From: Leptospirales bacterium
GTDB lineage: Bacteria; Spirochaetota; Leptospiria; Leptospirales; Leptonemataceae
Length of the DNA stretch: 64,000 bases
NCBI GenBank assembly: GCA_019694655.1
Contig: JAIBBN010000004.1
Span: 82,348-146,347 of the forward strand
Reading direction: 5' to 3'
Shown: positions 63,397 to 64,000 of the stretch, one piece after another
Layout of the letters: each line of letters opens with the position of its first letter
Numbering within the stretch: the first letter of the stretch is position 1
Notes under the pieces: model-generated
The model's input: only the letters and a program-made list of their open reading frames with translations
Databases searched by the model: none
What the model was told of the DNA's origin: nothing
Program-made: the position numbers and the translations under genes

Positions 63397-64000
63397 ATGC
63401 GCCCAGGCATTTGGCAGCTCCTCTTGCCGAAGCGGTCGACGCTATTTGGCCGCAGCCAGTGCTCGAAAGGCGCTGCCGTCCGCGGCTTGATCCTCCTGCT
63501 TCTTGCCAGCCTGACCGTCCTTGTCGCACAACGATCCGCCCCGGCGCCGACCGAAAGCGGGCGGCTGGATCCCTTTCTGGTCCAGCCGCCCTTCGGTCAG
63601 GGTTACGGCCAATGTATTCGGGCCCTCGAAGGAAGAAGTGTGGTCTCGATTGTAGCCGGTCGAGAGATCCAATTTCAATCGGGCGCTCTGGAATTCACCT
63701 ACCGTTTTGACCTGGCAGAGAGGCTTGAAGCGATAGAGACCGATACCCGCGAGCAGCAAGGACGCCAACAGGTTGTATTTCGCAGCGTTCGGCTGAGCCC
63801 CGCGATCGATCCCGACGATAGTCCGCTCTATGCGGTCCACTGGCAAACCACGCCCCATAGCATGGACTTCGATGGTCACGATGGTCTCCTTGCCAGGCTA
63901 CGAGAGCTTTACCCGCAGCTAGAACGAAGCGATTCGCGACTGCTGCTGCAGGGCGGCGGTGTACAGATGCTGATCCCGCTGCAAAAGCGCGGCGAGCAAT
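63397..64000 (+). CDS. unknown exported or membrane-anchored protein (partial, runs off the end)
   Basis: The frame from ATG 63397 is open to the end of the window (201 codons). Residues 30-44 (LILLLLASLTVLVAQ) form a hydrophobic signal or anchor after a basic N-terminus. The remainder is beta-rich and polar (GREIQFQSGALEFTYRF, QVVFRSVRLSPAIDPDD). A TTQ or Asp-box motif is absent and I recognise no family. It is divergent from mqnA with about 98 bases between the starts. Confidence 0.6.
   Translation, partial: MRPGIWQLLLPKRSTLFGRSQCSKGAAVRGLILLLLASLTVLVAQRSAPAPTESGRLDPFLVQPPFGQGYGQCIRALEGRSVVSIVAGREIQFQSGALEFTYRFDLAERLEAIETDTREQQGRQQVVFRSVRLSPAIDPDDSPLYAVHWQTTPHSMDFDGHDGLLARLRELYPQLERSDSRLLLQGGGVQMLIPLQKRGEQ

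Overview
The window is gene-dense chromosomal DNA (about 57 protein genes, no gap over 300 bases, no rRNA, tRNA, CRISPR array or insertion sequence seen) with a GC-rich composition. The gene set points to a didermic, respiring bacterium. Ferrochelatase, MetX/MetW, a futalosine-type menaquinone gene, a SpoIIE phosphatase with an N-terminal membrane module, a class III cyclase with HAMP, many small lipoproteins and a DUF115 (Maf-like) protein together fit a Leptospirales-type spirochaete best. That placement is an inference from gene content only.

Layout. 1-9 kb: end of an unknown gene, metX-metW plus an unknown membrane-anchored protein, a methyltransferase, a patatin-like lipase, a large SpoIIE phosphatase and an OmpA-type protein. 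9-16 kb: a VOC protein, a long acyl-CoA dehydrogenase resembling methylsuccinyl-CoA dehydrogenase, ferrochelatase with an internal cysteine cluster, RlpA and an adenylate cyclase. 16-19.4 kb: a compact tryptophan-tryptophylquinone amine dehydrogenase operon (mauB-E-D-A order, then a c-type cytochrome). 20-25 kb, minus strand: SDR, acyl-CoA dehydrogenase, APH-type kinase, DUF6285 and histidine phosphatase, a set resembling the levulinate / 4-hydroxyacyl-CoA module (LvaABCD; ACAD10/11 in animals). 25-36.7 kb: two acyltransferases, thrS, nupC, a DAHP synthase, DUF115, an RNA polymerase omega-like protein with a very acidic tail, a TlpA-like lipoprotein and a glycosyltransferase. 36.7-46.6 kb: a hybrid histidine kinase, glpD, a MaoC protein resembling mesaconyl-CoA hydratase, a hemolysin III protein, and a YihY/BrkB membrane protein split by a large periplasmic insert with Asp-box repeats. 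46.7-53.2 kb: secA, a CPBP protease, YqgE/AlgH and prfC. 53.2-59.3 kb: a FliG-N-like protein, a nucleotidyltransferase-glycosyltransferase fusion, a FliF-tail-like membrane peptide, gatC, gatA with a lysine-rich repeat tail, and a PLP enzyme. 59.3-64 kb: a zinc-finger protein, tyrS, ubiX-ubiA-mqnA (menaquinone by the futalosine route) and the start of an unknown gene.

Themes. Methylsuccinyl-CoA dehydrogenase-like and mesaconyl-CoA hydratase-like genes suggest C2 assimilation by the ethylmalonyl-CoA pathway. The amine dehydrogenase operon would feed electrons from a primary amine into the periplasmic cytochrome chain, and menaquinone and heme genes supply that chain. The most original items are the FliG-N/FliF-tail mini-proteins, the YihY protein with its periplasmic insert, and the amine dehydrogenase operon. 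All functional calls rest on reading motifs by eye; no database search was run.
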